The position numbers and the translations under genes were made by a program. Below are positions 27,613 through 38,812 of a DNA stretch of 64,000 nucleotides, piece by piece. The DNA is from CAZIUL01 sp964542475. Its GTDB lineage: Bacteria > Planctomycetota > B15-G4 > CAYZWU01. Position 1 is the first letter of the stretch; each line of letters starts with the position of its first letter. The stretch is from the NCBI GenBank assembly GCA_964542475.1, contig CAZIUL010000019.1, positions 7,621 through 71,620 on the forward strand. Direction: 5' to 3'. Under the pieces are notes generated by a model. It had not been told where the DNA came from. It ran no database searches and was given only the letters and a program-made list of their open reading frames with translations.

Positions 27613-28872
27613 TTATGTCCCTTCCTGCCACGAAGAAAGGTAAATCTCCTGCCTCTTGGTGAGCGTGTCGATGCCGATGCCCATGGACTTCAGCTTGAGT
27701 CTTGACACCGTGTCATCGATCTCATCAGGCACACCATAGACAATGGGTTTCAGCTTTCTGCGGTTCTTCAGCGCGTACTCCGTTGCCAGGGCTTGAACAG
27801 CAAACGACATGTCCATGACACAGGCCGGATGACCGTTCGCTGCAGCGAGGTTTATCAGGCGCCCTTTTGCAAGGAGGTAGATCTTCCGGCCGTTGGGAAG
27901 CTGATACTGGTCGACAAAATCCCTCACACCGTGCTTGATGCTCTTTGCCTTGCGGTTCAGTGTCTTGACATCGATCTCAACATCAAAATGGCCCGAGTTG
28001 CAAATCATGGCGCCGTCCTTCATGCATTCCATGTGCTTCCAGGCCAGCACGTCACAATCGCCTGTGAGCGTGCAGAAAAGATCTCCCAGCGGCGCCGCAT
28101 CGATCATCGGCATGACCCGAAAACCATCCATGGCGGCTTCCAGAGCTTTCACAGGATTGATCTCCGTGACGATCACATTTGCGCCCATTCCCCGGGACCG
28201 CATGGCAAAGCCTCGGCCGCACCAACCGTAGCCGGCAACCACCACGTTCTTCCCCGCAAAAAGGGTATCGGTCGCCCGGATGATCCCGTCCACCGTGGAC
28301 TGTCCCGTGCCGTACCTGTTGTCAAAAAGATGCTTGGTGTCCGCGTCGTTGACCGCCATCACCGGTATCTTCAGGGCCTTGTCCTTTGCCATGGACTTCA
28401 GCCTGATAACGCCGGTTGTCGTTTCCTCCATGGAACACACGATCTGCTTGAGAAGGTGCTTGTACTCGGTGTGAATCGTGGAGACCAGGTCAGCCCCGTC
28501 ATCCATTGTCACATGCGGACCGGCATCAAGCACCGCGCGGGCGTGCTTGTAGTAGGTTTCGTTGTCTTCCCCGTTTATTGCGAAAACCGGAATTTTGTGT
28601 TTTTTGACGAGCCCGGCAGCCACATCGTCCTGTGTTGAAAGCGGATTGGAGGCGCAAAGCATGATGTTGGCGCCTCCCGCCTTCAGGGTGATCGCCAGGT
28701 TGGCTGTTTCCGAAGTGATGTGGAGACAGGCAGCCATGGTTTTTCCCTTGAGCGGTTTCTCCTTGTTGAACCTGTTGCGGATCAGCTTGAGCACAGGCAT
28801 GTCCCTGCCGGCCCAATCGATCCGCTGGGCCCCTTGTTTTGATAGAGCGATATCCTTTACATCGTAATCCAT
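27613..28872 (-). CDS. ahcY: Adenosylhomocysteinase
   Basis: 419 aa. Hydrolyses S-adenosylhomocysteine to adenosine and homocysteine, using tightly bound NAD. Seen: LHITSETANLAITL, the Cys/His block CSMEETTTGVIRL, the NAD-binding GYGWCGRG, and CNSGHFDVEID. The protein is the short form, lacking the ~40-residue insertion of many bacterial and eukaryotic enzymes. AGGAG lies 8 nt before the ATG at 28872. It follows metK by 70 bp, so the two genes of the methyl cycle are probably co-transcribed. Confidence 0.97.
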   Translation of the reverse strand: MDYDVKDIALSKQGAQRIDWAGRDMPVLKLIRNRFNKEKPLKGKTMAACLHITSETANLAITLKAGGANIMLCASNPLSTQDDVAAGLVKKHKIPVFAINGEDNETYYKHARAVLDAGPHVTMDDGADLVSTIHTEYKHLLKQIVCSMEETTTGVIRLKSMAKDKALKIPVMAVNDADTKHLFDNRYGTGQSTVDGIIRATDTLFAGKNVVVAGYGWCGRGFAMRSRGMGANVIVTEINPVKALEAAMDGFRVMPMIDAAPLGDLFCTLTGDCDVLAWKHMECMKDGAMICNSGHFDVEIDVKTLNRKAKSIKHGVRDFVDQYQLPNGRKIYLLAKGRLINLAAANGHPACVMDMSFAVQALATEYALKNRRKLKPIVYGVPDEIDDTVSRLKLKSMGIGIDTLTKRQEIYLSSWQEGT

Positions 28873-28942
28873 TATTCAACTCCTTGCATGACCATGTTAA
28901 GTCCAAACCTATTATCCGCCGGCTCGATCCGTGGATCCGGCA

Positions 28943-30103
28943 TCAGAGCCCCGCGGCTTTCCTCAAAGCATCCGCCTTATCGGTCTTTTCCCATGTGAAG
29001 CTATCGCCCTTCCTGCCGAAATGACCGTGACAGGCGGTCTGGCGGAAAACGGGACGACGCAGCTTCAAACGCTTGATTATGCCCGCGGGTGTCAGATCAA
29101 AAACATCCCGGACGATCTTCTCGAGCCTCTGCTCCGGGATTTTCGATGTGCCGTATGTGTCAACGGAAACGGACACCGGTTCAGACACTCCGATCGCATA
29201 GGCGACCTGTACCTCGCAGCGATCAGCAAGGCGGGCGGCAACAATGTTCTTTGCCACATGGCGTGTGGCATAAGCTGCGCTGCGGTCGACTTTTGTCGGG
29301 TCCTTGCCCGAAAAGGCGCCCCCACCGTGCTTCGCAAGGCCACCGTATGTATCCACAATGATCTTGCGCCCTGTCAGCCCGCAATCGCCATGCGGGCCGC
29401 CGATCACAAAACGCCCTGTGGGATTGATATGAAACCTGGTCTTCGAATCGATCATCTTCGGGGATATCACTTTTTTGATGATCTTTTCAACGATTGTCTT
29501 CTTGATCTCTTTCTGCTTCACCTCGGGGTTGTGCTGGGCGGAGATCACCACCGCATCCACACGGACGGGCTTTCCATCCCTGTATTCGATGGTCACCTGG
29601 GATTTGGCATCAGGCCTCAGCCACGGAATCAGCTTTTTTTTCCTCTGCCGCGCCACCTCGGCCACGAGCTTGTGCGCGAGCATGATGGGCATGGGCATCA
29701 GCTCCGGTGTTTCCCTGATCGCGTACCCGAACATCATGCCCTGGTCTCCGGCACCCTGCCCGCGCTTCTTGGATTCATCCACACCTTTTGCGATATCAGG
29801 GGACTGCGCATCCACGCTTGACAGAACAGCGCAGGTTTCACCGTTTATACCGAAGGCATCGTTGTTGTACCCGATGTCGACCATCACATTACGCGCTATA
29901 TCCGGGAAGTTCACCCACGCTTTCGTGCTGATCTCTCCTGCAATAACGCAGAGGCCGGTCGTTACCAGTGTCTCGCATGCAACACGCGATCCGGGATCAT
30001 CGGCAAGGCAGGCATCCAGAACAGCGTCAGAAATCTGGTCCGCCACCTTGTCTGGATGCCCCATGGATACCGACTCAGATGTTAGATATGCTACCCTTGT
30101 CAT
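28943..30103 (-). CDS. metK: S-adenosylmethionine synthetase
   Basis: 386 aa, normal length. Makes SAM from methionine and ATP in the cytoplasm. Diagnostic blocks: SVSMGHPDKVADQISDA, the hexapeptide GAGDQG, and GGGAFSGKDPTKVDRSAAY. An AAGGAG lies ~10 nt before the ATG at 30103. It sits upstream of ahcY. No SAM riboswitch could be recognised in the gap before it. Confidence 0.97.
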   Translation of the reverse strand: MTRVAYLTSESVSMGHPDKVADQISDAVLDACLADDPGSRVACETLVTTGLCVIAGEISTKAWVNFPDIARNVMVDIGYNNDAFGINGETCAVLSSVDAQSPDIAKGVDESKKRGQGAGDQGMMFGYAIRETPELMPMPIMLAHKLVAEVARQRKKKLIPWLRPDAKSQVTIEYRDGKPVRVDAVVISAQHNPEVKQKEIKKTIVEKIIKKVISPKMIDSKTRFHINPTGRFVIGGPHGDCGLTGRKIIVDTYGGLAKHGGGAFSGKDPTKVDRSAAYATRHVAKNIVAARLADRCEVQVAYAIGVSEPVSVSVDTYGTSKIPEQRLEKIVRDVFDLTPAGIIKRLKLRRPVFRQTACHGHFGRKGDSFTWEKTDKADALRKAAGL

Positions 30104-30159
30104 TGGAAAGCAGCTCCTTAAAATTGTTGTGATAAATATCGTGTCGGTTATTTGGTCTT

Positions 30160-30222
30160 ACACCACATATTTCATCGTCTTCCGCTGCGGAACCTCGCGA
30201 TGAAGAGTATGAAACAAACGGG
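30160..30222. repeat. CTAG palindromic repeat, diverged full copy
   Basis: Left arm ACATATTTCATCGTCTTCC, centre CTGCGGAACCTCGCG, right arm ATGAAGAGTATGAAAC followed by AAACGGG. Both arms match the copy at 48869-48937, but the terminal CTAG is not kept. It lies in the metK-waaA gap, about 57 bp upstream of metK. Confidence 0.7.
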
Positions 30223-30308
30223 TAATAAAGATTCATCTAAACGAAAATATCGATTAAATAACCCACGCACCAGTATTTTTCAATTAGAACCTGGGATTCT
30301 CTTCAAAC

Positions 30309-30346
30309 AAAATCCGGGAGATACCCGCTGAAGTTCAGATCTCCGG
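30309..30346 (-). terminator. Weak terminator candidate after waaA
   Basis: On the minus strand CCGGAGAT pairs with ATCTCCCGG (one bulge) and is followed by ATTTTG. It lies ~55 bp beyond the waaA stop. The T-run is short, so efficiency is doubtful. Confidence 0.35.
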
Positions 30347-30399
30347 CTGTTCGATGCACTCTTTAATTGTGCACGGGCATGGTTCTTGCAACTATTGTC

Positions 30400-31749
30400 T
30401 TATCGCGATTTTTTGTTCCGGCACTTGATAAAAATAGTTTCAAGAAGCTCGAAATTCCGTTCCGTGGCCCCTTTTGCTTCAGATATTGCCTCCATGGCGG
30501 CTTTACCTAGCCTCGCGGCCTCAGCTCGGTTCTTTAACAGACGGTCGATCCATTCCTTCAGCTCCCCGGCGTCCTTTACCTTTATGGCGGCATTGTGACG
30601 ATCGAGCAGAGCCGTGTCCTCTTCGAAGTTGAAAACATGAGGTCCATAAAGAACCGCAAGCCCTTTTCCGGCCGGCTCCATCATGTTATGCCCCCCCTTC
30701 GGAACGAGGCTTCCCCCGATAAACACGAGATCCGCTGCCCAGTAGACGCGGTCGAGCTCGCCGATAGTGTCAAGGATCAAGATTTCATCAGGGTCTAGAT
30801 CCCCTGATTTGCTGCTGATGTCGGTCCTGAGGACAGGGATCACACGGCGCTTAAGACATGCCTTGCAGATGTCATCCACGCGTTCCAGATGGCGCGGTGC
30901 CAGAACAAGCCTGAGCCCGTTATGAGCTTTTTGGAGGTCCAGGTAGATGTCCAGAAGCGCTTCTTCTTCCCCGCTGTGAGTGGATCCGGCCACCAGCACG
31001 CGGTTCTCGTCATTCAGCTTGTGGTCCCGCCTGATTCGTCCAGCGTCCAGCTTTCTTGAGGTGTCTATCCCGTCATACTTGATGTTCCCGGTGACCACGA
31101 TCTTTGACGGATTTATATTCAGGGCCAGAAGACGGTCACGGTAATCTTTGCTTTGAACCGAAAAAAGGCTGATCCGGTCCATTTCAGGCAAAAGCTTTGT
31201 CAACCTCCTGTATCCGTTGAACGATTTCTCGGAAATCCTGCCGTTAACGATGACGATCCGTGCGCCCTTTTTGTCCGCTTCATAAAGCAGGTTGGGCCAT
31301 ATCTCGAGTTCCATGAGTATGATCAGGTCAGGGTTGATGCGGCGCATGACGTTCTTCACTATGAAGCCGATATCCAGGGGGAAGTAAAAGATGAACATTC
31401 CCGGAAAGAGCTTTCTCGCCATCTGGTACCCTGCGAGAGTGGTCGTGGAGATGGCCCACTGCACATCCGGATGAGTTCTCTTGATCCTTTCGAGCAGCGG
31501 GGGAATTGTCTTGATCTCGCCGACCGAGACCCCGTGTATCCATACGACCATCCCTTCTCCCATGCGCTGATGCCTGGGCACGAAACCCAGCCTGTGCCTG
31601 AGCCCCGCCCTGAAACGCCGGCTCGTAAGAATCCTGTAGGCGATATAAGGAGATCCCAGCAGGAGAACCGTCATGAAGACGATGTCATAGAATATGTGGA
31701 TCAGGACAACCCTGCTCCGGCGATCGCCTGGTTTCAGTTCGATCTCCAC
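30400..31749 (-). CDS. waaA: 3-deoxy-D-manno-octulosonic acid (Kdo) transferase
   Basis: 449 aa. Transfers Kdo from CMP-Kdo to lipid A precursor at the inner membrane. Seen: an N-terminal TM anchor (DIVFMTVLLLGSPYIAYRIL), GLRHRLGF, VWIHGVSVGE with its catalytic-type Glu, LMELEIWPNLL, and the C-terminal GGSLVPKGGHNMMEPAGKG nucleotide-binding block. GTG start 3 bp after secA, with GGGAG 7 nt upstream. Its presence indicates a lipopolysaccharide outer membrane. Confidence 0.95.
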   Translation of the reverse strand: MEIELKPGDRRSRVVLIHIFYDIVFMTVLLLGSPYIAYRILTSRRFRAGLRHRLGFVPRHQRMGEGMVVWIHGVSVGEIKTIPPLLERIKRTHPDVQWAISTTTLAGYQMARKLFPGMFIFYFPLDIGFIVKNVMRRINPDLIILMELEIWPNLLYEADKKGARIVIVNGRISEKSFNGYRRLTKLLPEMDRISLFSVQSKDYRDRLLALNINPSKIVVTGNIKYDGIDTSRKLDAGRIRRDHKLNDENRVLVAGSTHSGEEEALLDIYLDLQKAHNGLRLVLAPRHLERVDDICKACLKRRVIPVLRTDISSKSGDLDPDEILILDTIGELDRVYWAADLVFIGGSLVPKGGHNMMEPAGKGLAVLYGPHVFNFEEDTALLDRHNAAIKVKDAGELKEWIDRLLKNRAEAARLGKAAMEAISEAKGATERNFELLETIFIKCRNKKSR

Positions 31750-31752
31750 CCC

Positions 31753-34518
<2,766 letters not shown>

Positions 34519-34592
34519 TGTGATTAGTTCCAAAGGTCTCGATTGTTTGAGTAAACGAGTCAAACAATGTGGTCGGAATATTATGGCATAAG

Positions 34593-34615
34593 AGGTTCAA
34601 GGTTCAAGGTTCAAG
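34593..34615. repeat. Short AGGTTCA tandem array
   Basis: Three perfect head-to-tail copies of AGGTTCA plus AG, between the response-regulator stop and the secA start. A related GGTTCAGGGTTCAGG array lies at 62177-62220. Confidence 0.8.
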
Positions 34616-34621
34616 CCTGCA

Positions 34622-35461
34622 TCAACGGTTTATCTTGAATATGTGCTCTATAAACGAGAACAGAATGTCCTTGTGAAAAGGCTTGGCAAGATAGGCATCG
34701 GCTTTTTCCATCATCGGAATATCCATGGTGCGGGCAGACGCAATCATTATTGGAATCGAGCAACGCCGCGGATCCTCTTTCAGTATGCGGCAGGCTTCCA
34801 GCCCATCCATTATCTTCATGTCGTTGTCCATGACGATCAAATCATGCCGCAGCGGATCCGCCTCACGGATAGCGTCGATGCCGTCGTAAAGCCTCTCCAC
34901 GCCAAACCCCCTGGATTTGAGCAGCTCCTCCAATGTATCGCCTTCCATGGGATCATCGTCCACGATCAAAACGGTCTTGTTCTTGAACTCTTCGTCCAGA
35001 TGCCCCCCCCCATCCTTTTGCCCTCCTGAAATGGCCTTTTTATGAGTGGCTGTGGTCGGAATATCCTTTTCCTCCCACAACTCCTCAATCTTCCCCTTGA
35101 TCTCCCGGTTGAACGCCCTTATCTTTTTCAGCTCGTCGTACTCAGAAGTCGGCATGCTGAACATGTCGTCGTGAGTGTCAACCATGAAGAAAAACTCGTC
35201 CTGGATCAGGTGCTCCTGGATACCGAACTTCATGAAAGGATACTTGCTGTTGCCGAGTCTGAGGATATACCGGCGCAGTCTCACCCCCTTTTCTTTGGTG
35301 GACTCATCCTCGAAAAGCTCGATATGCTTTTCGATGCTCTCGTCGTAATCTGCGCCAAAATCAGGAAGCTTTTCTTCGGGAGGAAGCCCTATAAAGGCGA
35401 CTTTGACGTAGACGTCGAGCGCCTGCAGCACCAAGCCAACGCTTATGTCATTCAGGTTCAA
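34622..35461 (-). CDS. Response-regulator protein with unusual N-terminal domain
   Basis: 279 aa. Residues ~160-279 are a CheY-like receiver: the acidic pair in VLIVDDDPM, phosphoacceptor Asp212 (LIVMDNDMKIMDG), and PIMIASARTM and YLAKPFHKD for the Thr/Ser-Lys part. The N-terminal ~140 residues form a separate domain of unknown family, joined by a Gly/Lys linker. There is no DNA-binding output domain. No histidine kinase lies nearby. The start is a TTG 27 bp after pyrD, with a weak ribosome site. Confidence 0.75.
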   Translation of the reverse strand: MNLNDISVGLVLQALDVYVKVAFIGLPPEEKLPDFGADYDESIEKHIELFEDESTKEKGVRLRRYILRLGNSKYPFMKFGIQEHLIQDEFFFMVDTHDDMFSMPTSEYDELKKIRAFNREIKGKIEELWEEKDIPTTATHKKAISGGQKDGGGHLDEEFKNKTVLIVDDDPMEGDTLEELLKSRGFGVERLYDGIDAIREADPLRHDLIVMDNDMKIMDGLEACRILKEDPRRCSIPIMIASARTMDIPMMEKADAYLAKPFHKDILFSFIEHIFKINR

Positions 35462-35488
35462 AGCTATCTCTTCTGTAGGGGAACTGCT

Positions 35489-36394
35489 TCAGCAAACCAG
35501 AGTGCCGATCAGATCAGCGATGTACGCCAGTCCCGATTCAGCCGTTGTCCTTTCGAGACCCTCGATTATTGCAGGTATCCTCAGAGGGTCTGAAAGCGTG
35601 GCTGTTCCAACCTGCACGGCACACGCCCCAGCCACCATGAACTCCATGACATCCTCCTCGCATGCAGCCCCCCCCGCCGCTATTATAGGTGCTTTCAGCT
35701 CCCGCCATACCTCATGAACCAGCTTGAGAGCCACCGGCTTTATTGCAGGCCCCGAGAGTCCTCCAAAAACAGTGGAGAGGCGCGGCTTGCGGGTCTTCCA
35801 GTCGATCGACATGCCGAGTACGGTGTTGACCAGGGTCAAGGCATCCGCGCCTCCATCCATTGCTGCGCGGGCGATCGGAACAATGTCGCTGACGTTGGGA
35901 GAAAGCTTGGCGAGCAGGGGAAGAGCGGCGGCCTTCCTTACATCTTTGACTATCGCTTCCACCACGCTCGGCTGCGAGGCAAAGGGGATGCGCGAACCGG
36001 CCACGTTCGGGCACGACAGGTTGATCTCGAGGGCATCGATCCCTTCTTCTCTGCTCAGAACCGCTGCTGTTTCCGCGAACTCCTCTTCGCGTTCCCCGGC
36101 AAAGTTCACTATCAGGCACGAGGCCTTGCCCCTGATCTGCGGCAGCTGTTCCTTTACAAAGGCATGAACCCCCTTGTTTGGAAGGCCTATGGAGTTCAAG
36201 AGTCCGCACGGCGCCTCTGCAATCCTGGGCGGCGGATTTCCGATGCGCGGCTTGTAGGTTACTGTTTTCAGAACAACAGCGCCTGGGATGCCGAGATCAA
36301 AAAAACGCTCCATCTCAGGCCCCATGCCGAATGTGCCTGAGCCGCTCATGACCGGATTGCTCAGCTTTAAGGGGCCAACTTCAACGGACAGCAT
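35489..36394 (-). CDS. pyrD: Dihydroorotate dehydrogenase, class 1 (PyrD-B-like)
   Basis: 301 aa. Oxidises dihydroorotate to orotate with FMN in pyrimidine synthesis. NPVMSGSGTFG opens the barrel, the active-site Cys128 is in INLSCPNV, and LVNTVLGM and APIIAAGGAACEED bind FMN. The Cys places it in class 1, the size and sequence in 1B, which normally needs the PyrK electron-transfer subunit. No pyrK is in the window. The dihydroorotase pyrC is also here, 24 kb away. Confidence 0.93.
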   Translation of the reverse strand: MLSVEVGPLKLSNPVMSGSGTFGMGPEMERFFDLGIPGAVVLKTVTYKPRIGNPPPRIAEAPCGLLNSIGLPNKGVHAFVKEQLPQIRGKASCLIVNFAGEREEEFAETAAVLSREEGIDALEINLSCPNVAGSRIPFASQPSVVEAIVKDVRKAAALPLLAKLSPNVSDIVPIARAAMDGGADALTLVNTVLGMSIDWKTRKPRLSTVFGGLSGPAIKPVALKLVHEVWRELKAPIIAAGGAACEEDVMEFMVAGACAVQVGTATLSDPLRIPAIIEGLERTTAESGLAYIADLIGTLVC

Positions 36395-36449
36395 GGTTTA
36401 AACCGTTCTTTATGCTATGAAGCCCTAATTTCGTTGCCGCGGTGTTCTA

Positions 36450-36481
36450 ACTCTCTTGTAGGACCTGTCGGACATTTCTTC
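36450..36481. repeat. TGTCGGAC-type repeat, shortened copy
   Basis: ACTCTCTTGT, then AGGACCTGTCGGACATTTC and TTC, match the ends of the copy at 45187-45236 (reverse complement) but lack most of the central palindrome. It overlaps the stop codon of lspA. Confidence 0.6.
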
Positions 36482-37088
36482 AATCGCCCTGCTTTCGATC
36501 CGTATAAAAACCGATCATGATACTCATCACAAGCAGGATAACCCCGCAGCAGATCATCGAATCGGCCAGGTTGAAAGCCGGCCAAGGATGAGCAGGATGA
36601 AAACCAAGATCAACATGTAAAAAATCCCTTACATGGCCGAGGGTCCAGGAATCCCAGATGTTGCCCAGCGCCCCACCCATCACCATAGCGAGCGCAACAG
36701 CCTGGCCGCGCTTGCGATAAGGGGTCCCGGCCAGGATGTATAAAATCACTGCCAACGCAAGCAAACGGGTTATTTTCAGAAAACCGGGAAACTCCCTTCC
36801 GATCCCCCAGGGGCCTCCGGTGTTGTATACCTCGACAAGCCCGAGCCATTCATCGCAAACCCACCAGACTTGAGCACCGGTGGCCATGTCCCGCATGATC
36901 TCACCACTAGCTTTTTTCTGCGTTACATAGGATATTGCGGCATCCTTGGTGCCCAGGTCAGCCACGAGAATCAGCACGGCAACGACCCAGAACAGCTTTC
37001 TTTTCAGCAGCAGCGCGTTCAAAAGCCTCCTGTAAACGCACAATGCTTTTCCTGTTGTCGGAGAAGGGCTGGAGGAGATAGGATCCAT
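36480..37088 (-). CDS. lspA: Lipoprotein signal peptidase (signal peptidase II)
   Basis: 202 aa integral membrane aspartyl protease that cleaves prolipoproteins before the lipid-modified Cys. Four TM segments. The two catalytic aspartates are Asp155 (GHVRDF) and Asp176 (AFNLADS), with GGALGNIWD before them. The N-terminal ~33 residues are an extra hydrophilic extension. Between TM1 and TM2 the periplasmic loop is longer than usual. It starts 3 bp after the DksA-like gene, so the two are co-translated. Expected substrates in this window include BatE. Confidence 0.93.
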   Translation of the reverse strand: MDPISSSPSPTTGKALCVYRRLLNALLLKRKLFWVVAVLILVADLGTKDAAISYVTQKKASGEIMRDMATGAQVWWVCDEWLGLVEVYNTGGPWGIGREFPGFLKITRLLALAVILYILAGTPYRKRGQAVALAMVMGGALGNIWDSWTLGHVRDFLHVDLGFHPAHPWPAFNLADSMICCGVILLVMSIMIGFYTDRKQGD

Positions 37089-37091
37089 CGA

Positions 37092-37700
37092 TTATGAGCT
37101 TTCCAATTTAGACTTGCAGTTCACGCAGTGCTTGGCCCATGGTATCGCTTCGAGTCGAGCTCTCGGAATGGAACATCCGCATTCATCACACGCCCCGTAT
37201 GATCCGCTTTCAATCCTCTCCAGGGCGGAGTTTATCTCCTTGATCTGGCTGCCGACGTTTTCCATCAGACCGAGAATGAAGCTCTGCTCGTAGTTATCCG
37301 ATCCATAATCCGCCATGTTGTCACTGGAAGATCCCTGTTCGCTGGCGCGCAGGGCCGAAGATTCCATGCTGGAAAGATCCCCCAATATCAATCCCCTCTT
37401 TTGAAGCAGCAGTTCGTAGATTTTTTTTATTGTTGAGGCGTTAAGCTTCCCCTTTGTAGCGCTTGTTCTCTTTGCCGTTGCCTTCTTTTTCACCGCAGTT
37501 TTTTTCCTGGTTGCTGTCTTCTTCTTTGCTGTCGTCTTCTTTTTCACCGCAGTTTTTTTCCTGGTTGCTGTCTTTTTCTTTTTACCGGACTTTGTGACTT
37601 TTTTCCCGGGTGGTTTTCTGCTCGAGACGGATTTTGTTCCACTGGACTTCTTTTTCTTTCCGCTCTTCTTTTTTGTAAGCTTTTGTTTTTTTGAAGCCAC
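37092..37700 (-). CDS. DksA/TraR zinc-finger protein with lysine-rich H1-like tail
   Basis: 202 aa from a GTG at 37700 (VASKKQKL); a TTG at 37745 is an alternative start. Residues ~105-202 are the DksA/TraR domain with the four-Cys zinc finger CDECGC...CVNC and helical hairpin. The first ~90 residues are almost pure Lys/Thr/Ala/Ser, with an exact 18-residue period, KKKTATRKKTAVKKKTTA, repeated once with one change. Such tails bind nucleic acid non-specifically. It may act on RNA polymerase, or as a DNA-associated protein. Paired with lspA as often seen for this family. Confidence 0.85.
   Translation of the reverse strand: MASKKQKLTKKKSGKKKKSSGTKSVSSRKPPGKKVTKSGKKKKTATRKKTAVKKKTTAKKKTATRKKTAVKKKATAKRTSATKGKLNASTIKKIYELLLQKRGLILGDLSSMESSALRASEQGSSSDNMADYGSDNYEQSFILGLMENVGSQIKEINSALERIESGSYGACDECGCSIPRARLEAIPWAKHCVNCKSKLESS
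37482..37574. repeat. 54-bp coding tandem repeat in the DksA-like gene
   Basis: A ~39-bp block is repeated at 54-bp spacing (first copy from 37482, second from 37536), giving the 18-residue Lys-rich period. Confidence 0.8.
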
Positions 37701-37863
37701 GAGTCCCTCAAACTCCCCTGCTATAGTGGGTCCGACCTGCGTCAATAGTACTGTTTATCGCCATAACTGGTTTATTATCACGACTTATAAACCATTTATA
37801 CATCCAAAATTGTTTTTGATAATAGTGAGTGTTAGAATACAGTCAAGAGAATTTTTTTCATAC

Positions 37864-38796
37864 ATGGAAATGGAGCGGATTGACTTGGCAGACGAATCCA
37901 AAAATCAGGATATCAATCATTACCTGCATTATCTGAATGCCGAGCTGGGTGTGGCGAAAAACACGGCTCTCGCATACAAAAACGACCTCATCAGGTTTTC
38001 CGCATTTCTGGATGATAAGGGAATCCATTCGTTTGATCTCAAGGATCCCTCATCGATCTTCGAATTCCTGGATGCCGAACGGTCGCGCGGAGTCTCCATG
38101 TCCACAACCTCGCGGTACCTTTCGTCCATTAGGATGTTTGTAAGGTTTCTTGCCGCTGAAAAAACAATCTCATCAGACTACACTTCCCAGGTCAGTTACC
38201 CGGGGCTGTGGCACCGGCTGCCGGAGTTTATGACTGAAGAAGAAGTGAACCGTTTTCTCGAAGCTCCATCCAGCGCATCCCCTCTGGGCATTCGAGACCG
38301 GGCCATGCTGGAGCTGTACTACGCAACCGGCGCCCGGGTTTCGGAGCTGACAGACCTGAAAACCGAAGGGATCATCTTCTCAATGAAAATGCTCCGGATC
38401 ATTGGCAAGGGCGGAAAAGAAAGGCTTGTGCCTTTTGGTGATGAAGCGCGCAAAGCTCTTGAGCTGTACCTGAATACCGTACGCGGCGTGCTCGCGGCAA
38501 GAAACAGGTCAGGGAAGCCGGTACACGTTTTTCTTTCGCGGAACGGCAGGCGCCTGTCACGGGACTGGATCTTCCGATTGGTGAGAAAATACGCGGCCGA
38601 ATCAGGGGTTTCGTCAAAAGCGTCACCTCACGTGCTCCGGCACTCGTTCGCCACACACCTGCTGGAGAGAGGCGCGGACCTGAGGGCCGTACAGGAGCTT
38701 CTAGGCCACGTGAACATCTCAACAACCGAGATCTACACTCACATTAATCCATCAAGGCTCAAGAAGGTCCATGCCCTCTTTCATCCGAGAGGGTGA
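37864..38796 (+). CDS. xerD: Tyrosine recombinase XerC/XerD
   Basis: 310 aa, normal for Xer. N-terminal SAM-like core-binding domain, then catalytic domain. Catalytic residues visible: Arg158 (TGARVSEL), Lys182 (GKGGKERLVP), His256 and Arg259 (HVLRHSFATH), His282 (LGHVNIS), Tyr291 (IYTHI). Resolves chromosome dimers at dif with its partner. XerC versus XerD cannot be settled here; only one Xer gene is in the window. The ribosome site is weak. It converges on uvrC. Confidence 0.92.
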   Translation: MEMERIDLADESKNQDINHYLHYLNAELGVAKNTALAYKNDLIRFSAFLDDKGIHSFDLKDPSSIFEFLDAERSRGVSMSTTSRYLSSIRMFVRFLAAEKTISSDYTSQVSYPGLWHRLPEFMTEEEVNRFLEAPSSASPLGIRDRAMLELYYATGARVSELTDLKTEGIIFSMKMLRIIGKGGKERLVPFGDEARKALELYLNTVRGVLAARNRSGKPVHVFLSRNGRRLSRDWIFRLVRKYAAESGVSSKASPHVLRHSFATHLLERGADLRAVQELLGHVNISTTEIYTHINPSRLKKVHALFHPRG

Positions 38797-38812
38797 TCCG
38801 CGCGGGATCCCC

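Noticed and set aside
30104..30399. Possible SAM or SAH riboswitch before metK/ahcY
   Set aside because: No conserved core sequence or pairing could be recognised; only the dispersed repeat and a weak terminator are seen.
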